From an uncultured Chloroflexota bacterium (lineage in GTDB: Bacteria > Chloroflexota > Anaerolineae > Anaerolineales > Villigracilaceae), in contig CAILWD010000203.1 in NCBI GenBank assembly GCA_903837815.1, positions 1-25,260 of the forward strand: DNA of 25,260 nucleotides, read 5' to 3'. A program made the position numbers and the translations under genes. How positions within the stretch are numbered: position 1 is the first letter of the stretch; every line of letters starts with the position of its first letter. The notes under the pieces were generated by a model. It did not search any database and was not told where the DNA came from. It saw only the letters and a program-made list of their open reading frames with translations. This document shows, one piece after another, positions 23,331 to 25,260 of this stretch.

Positions 23331-24548
23331 TACCCGTTCCCCACCCGAAATGATTTCCTGCGCAAGCCTTTTCAATTCATCGGCGTCTTTGGTTTTCGAT
23401 GCGCTGAAATACTGTTCGAGCAAATCCAGCGGGCTGAGACTGCTGACCGCCTGCCCTTCGGGGATGCGCACCCGCGACTCGATCTGCGGACGCTTGACGA
23501 AATGGAATTCAAACGCGCCTTCGGTATATTTTCGGAGCGCAGTCTCATCGATCAGCGTATCCCATTCACGCGGATAATCCACCACGAGACGGACGATGGC
23601 TTCGGACATTTCCTGTGGACTGGGCAGCGCGGCTTTGAGCGCCTCGGTCACATTTTCGTTCGACCCCAAAGTTGTTCGGCGATCGATGAATTTTCTCACC
23701 CCTTCGAGTTGACGCCACTCGACCCGCGTGTCTTTTCCTTTTTCGATGTGCGCGATGACAAAGAAGCGGTCTTCCTTCGCTTCGCCAAAGTCCACGCGCT
23801 CGATGGAGCCGGGATAAATCACAGGCGGTTGATTCCCTTCATTAACATCCTGCGGCTTGTGGATGTGTCCCATCGCCACGTAACTGAACTTTGGATTCTT
23901 CACCAAACTCCCCGAAAGGACAAGATCGTTGCCGAGCATCACCAGCCGTTCCCCGCCAAACTTGGCGCCTTCGATGGAGGCGTGCGCAGTGAAGATGATC
24001 GGCAGGGACGAATCCGCTTCCTCGATCCAACCCTCGATCAACTCGCCGATGTTGCCTTCGATCCGCGAAAAGGCTTCGGTGGAGTCCGTTTCGCCGGTGA
24101 CAGCCATCAGCCCGGAGCGGGTGATCCACGGCATGGCAATCACCTGTGCGGACAAGTCCCACAGGTCAGCCGGTCCCAAAAAGCAGGGCTGGTCCAACAC
24201 TTTGACGAAGGGCGTTTGCAGGGTGTGAAATTCCTGCAAGGCGTGGGCGCGCCCGATGGACGGCGAAACATCGTGGTTGCCGACCAGCAGCAGGGTGGGA
24301 ATTTGAGCCTGCGAGAGCCGCATGATACGCCGTCCCCATTCACGCTGGAAGGTCGGCGCGGGAGAGCGGTCTTTGTAGGCGTCGCCGGAAAAGATGACCA
24401 AATCCACTTTTTCGGAGATGGCGGTATCCACGATTTCATCCAGCGATTTGAGGAAATCCAGCACGCGCAGGGGCAAGCCCGTTTGCGGGTCGTGGCGTCC
24501 GTAGTTCGCCATGTCGATATGGGCGTCGGAGAAGTGGAGGAGTTTCAT
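23322..24548 (-). CDS. sbcD: SbcD/Mre11-type DNA repair nuclease (metallophosphoesterase)
   Basis: The protein has 408 residues, the usual SbcD length. Phosphodiesterase motifs occur in order: FSDAHID (D8, H10), SGDAYKD (D56), GNHD (N91, H92, D93), FTAHAS, and GHIHKPQ. A capping domain follows (about 275-408). The ATG at 24548 was chosen because the protein begins MKLLHFSDAH as in the family and AGGAA lies upstream; a TTG seven codons upstream is less likely. SbcD normally works with the ATPase SbcC, and no SbcC/Rad50 gene is adjacent on either side, although the genes may be split in the genome. Substrate is DNA ends and hairpins, by family knowledge. Confidence 0.9.
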   Translation of the reverse strand: MKLLHFSDAHIDMANYGRHDPQTGLPLRVLDFLKSLDEIVDTAISEKVDLVIFSGDAYKDRSPAPTFQREWGRRIMRLSQAQIPTLLLVGNHDVSPSIGRAHALQEFHTLQTPFVKVLDQPCFLGPADLWDLSAQVIAMPWITRSGLMAVTGETDSTEAFSRIEGNIGELIEGWIEEADSSLPIIFTAHASIEGAKFGGERLVMLGNDLVLSGSLVKNPKFSYVAMGHIHKPQDVNEGNQPPVIYPGSIERVDFGEAKEDRFFVIAHIEKGKDTRVEWRQLEGVRKFIDRRTTLGSNENVTEALKAALPSPQEMSEAIVRLVVDYPREWDTLIDETALRKYTEGAFEFHFVKRPQIESRVRIPEGQAVSSLSPLDLLEQYFSASKTKDADELKRLAQEIISGGERVDK

Positions 24549-24562
24549 CGGTTGATTCCTGG

Positions 24563-24588
24563 AATCCAAAGTCAGGAGACTTTGGATT
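24563..24588. repeat. Perfect short hairpin, first of a pair
   Basis: The 11-base arms AATCCAAAGTC (24563-24573) and GACTTTGGATT (24578-24588) flank an AGGA loop. It lies between the nuclease start and the upstream TPR gene stop. Confidence 0.75.
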
Positions 24589-24596
24589 TATATTGG

Positions 24597-24622
24597 CTTC
24601 CAGCGTCGGGAGACGTTGGAAG
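24597..24622. repeat. Short hairpin, second of a pair
   Basis: CTTCCAGCGTC (24597-24607) and GACGTTGGAAG (24612-24622) pair with one G-T mismatch around a GGGA loop. It has the same shape as the hairpin at 24563: a GTC-nGGA-GAC top and a lower TCCA/TGGA stem. It may end the upstream gene at 24626, but no T-run follows. Confidence 0.7.
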
Positions 24623-24625
24623 TCG

Positions 24626-25260
24626 TTACGGTTGTAATCCCAAATCCTGTAATGCCTGCACAGCGGGAACCCAGTTCACGTGGACTTTGAGCGCGGCGCG
24701 GTAATCGTCTACAGCGGACTGGGTGTTGCCGCTCATGTAGTAGGCTCGTCCGCGCCAGAGCAGGGACTCTTCGAGAGTTGGCTTGGAGATGGTTTCGTTG
24801 AGGGTGGTGTCTGCCAGGCTGATGACATCGCTGTAACGGGAGGAATAAAAATAGGCAAAGTATGGACCCGTCTGATACCACAGGATGCGGTAGGGGCGGT
24901 CTGCCTTTTCCACGTCCCATTTCGAGTAGAGGGCAAATGCCTGATCGTAGGCGGTGGCGGCATCCACATATTGTTGTAACGCCACATGACTCGTCCCACG
25001 GTTGAACCAGGCAAAGAACAGGTCGTTGCCGGTCAGGGTCTGAATATCTTTTTCAGCTTGTTCAAGAGCATGTTGCGCCGCCCATCGTTCATCGGCCCAG
25101 GGGCCAAGCAGGGATTGCACATCATTTTCCCGGTTGGCGGGATAGACGATGATGAAGAGATAATTGAATTCGCGCCACCCTTCCAGATAGGTGGCATAGT
25201 CAACAAACATATCTTTGCCAATTGGTTTGAGATTTGCGTCTCGAAGGTAGGCATCCTGCA
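24626..25260 (-). CDS. TPR-repeat protein, C-terminal part (5' end outside window), possible C39-like peptidase
   Basis: The frame is open to the right edge; translation continues upstream of the Met at 25210 as QDAYLRDANLKPIGKD, so the gene is truncated and that Met is internal. The last ~150 residues are tetratricopeptide-like: AWFNRGTSHVALQQYVDAATAYDQAFALY, then ESLLWRGRAYYMSGNTQSAVDDYRAALKV. The visible N-terminal part (KDMFVDYATYLEGWREFNYLFIIVYP) resembles the end of a C39-family papain-like peptidase domain, which is fused to TPRs in some Anaerolineae proteins as I recall. That part of the call is weak. The cysteine and first histidine regions would lie outside the window. Confidence 0.7.
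   Translation of the reverse strand, partial: QDAYLRDANLKPIGKDMFVDYATYLEGWREFNYLFIIVYPANRENDVQSLLGPWADERWAAQHALEQAEKDIQTLTGNDLFFAWFNRGTSHVALQQYVDAATAYDQAFALYSKWDVEKADRPYRILWYQTGPYFAYFYSSRYSDVISLADTTLNETISKPTLEESLLWRGRAYYMSGNTQSAVDDYRAALKVHVNWVPAVQALQDLGLQP

Noticed and set aside
23136..24704. 522-codon plus-strand open frame opposite the nuclease and MFS start
   Set aside because: It spans two real genes and a repeat-rich gap and shows no domain. It is an antisense shadow.

Overview
The window looks like a chromosomal segment of a strictly or facultatively anaerobic bacterium, most likely a member of the Chloroflexota (class Anaerolineae). That placement is inference. It rests on two NBR1-domain lipoproteins with Thr-Pro linkers, a lysine 2,3-aminomutase, an Hdr-Mvh hydrogenase module next to ETF genes, and many small palindromic or heptad-like repeats. 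No taxonomic marker complete enough to prove it is present. There are no rRNA or tRNA genes, CRISPR arrays, IS elements or phage genes.

Layout. Positions 1-911 hold the 3' part of pheT (+), which carries two palindromic insertions kept in frame, followed by a terminator. Positions 1015-1308 encode a small membrane protein (+). Positions 1364-4076 (-) hold kamA followed by two tandem lipoproteins. Positions 4301-4585 (+) encode a tiny GNAT-fold protein. From 20648 down to 4589 (-) lies a nearly unbroken run of fifteen genes, which is the centre of interest. In transcription order these are: a soluble HdrD-like Fe-S protein, etfB, etfA, a membrane-anchored HdrD-like protein (EMO/DUF224 type), a Cache-HAMP histidine kinase, a receiver-histidine kinase hybrid, a lone receiver, hdrC, hdrB, hdrA, mvhD, mvhG, mvhA, a CBS-pair protein, and a hydrogenase maturation protease set behind a hairpin. 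Upstream of it lie asd, an MFS transporter, an SbcD/Mre11-type nuclease and the 3' part of a TPR protein, all on the minus strand and separated by hairpins and short repeats.

How the genes may work together. HdrABC-MvhADG is the classic flavin-based bifurcating complex: H2 is oxidised at MvhAG, electrons pass through MvhD to the HdrA flavin, and are split between ferredoxin and a high-potential acceptor at HdrB. Here no methanogenesis gene accompanies it. Instead it shares a transcription unit with EtfAB and a membrane Fe-S/probable b-heme protein of the type that passes electrons from ETF to menaquinone. The simplest reading is a redox hub linking H2/ferredoxin to acyl-CoA-type (ETF) electrons and the quinone pool. 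A three-protein phosphorelay with no DNA-binding output domain and a CBS sensor sit inside the same operon. The combination, the missing output domain, and the altered cluster-binding motifs of the two HdrD-like paralogues deserve the closest look.
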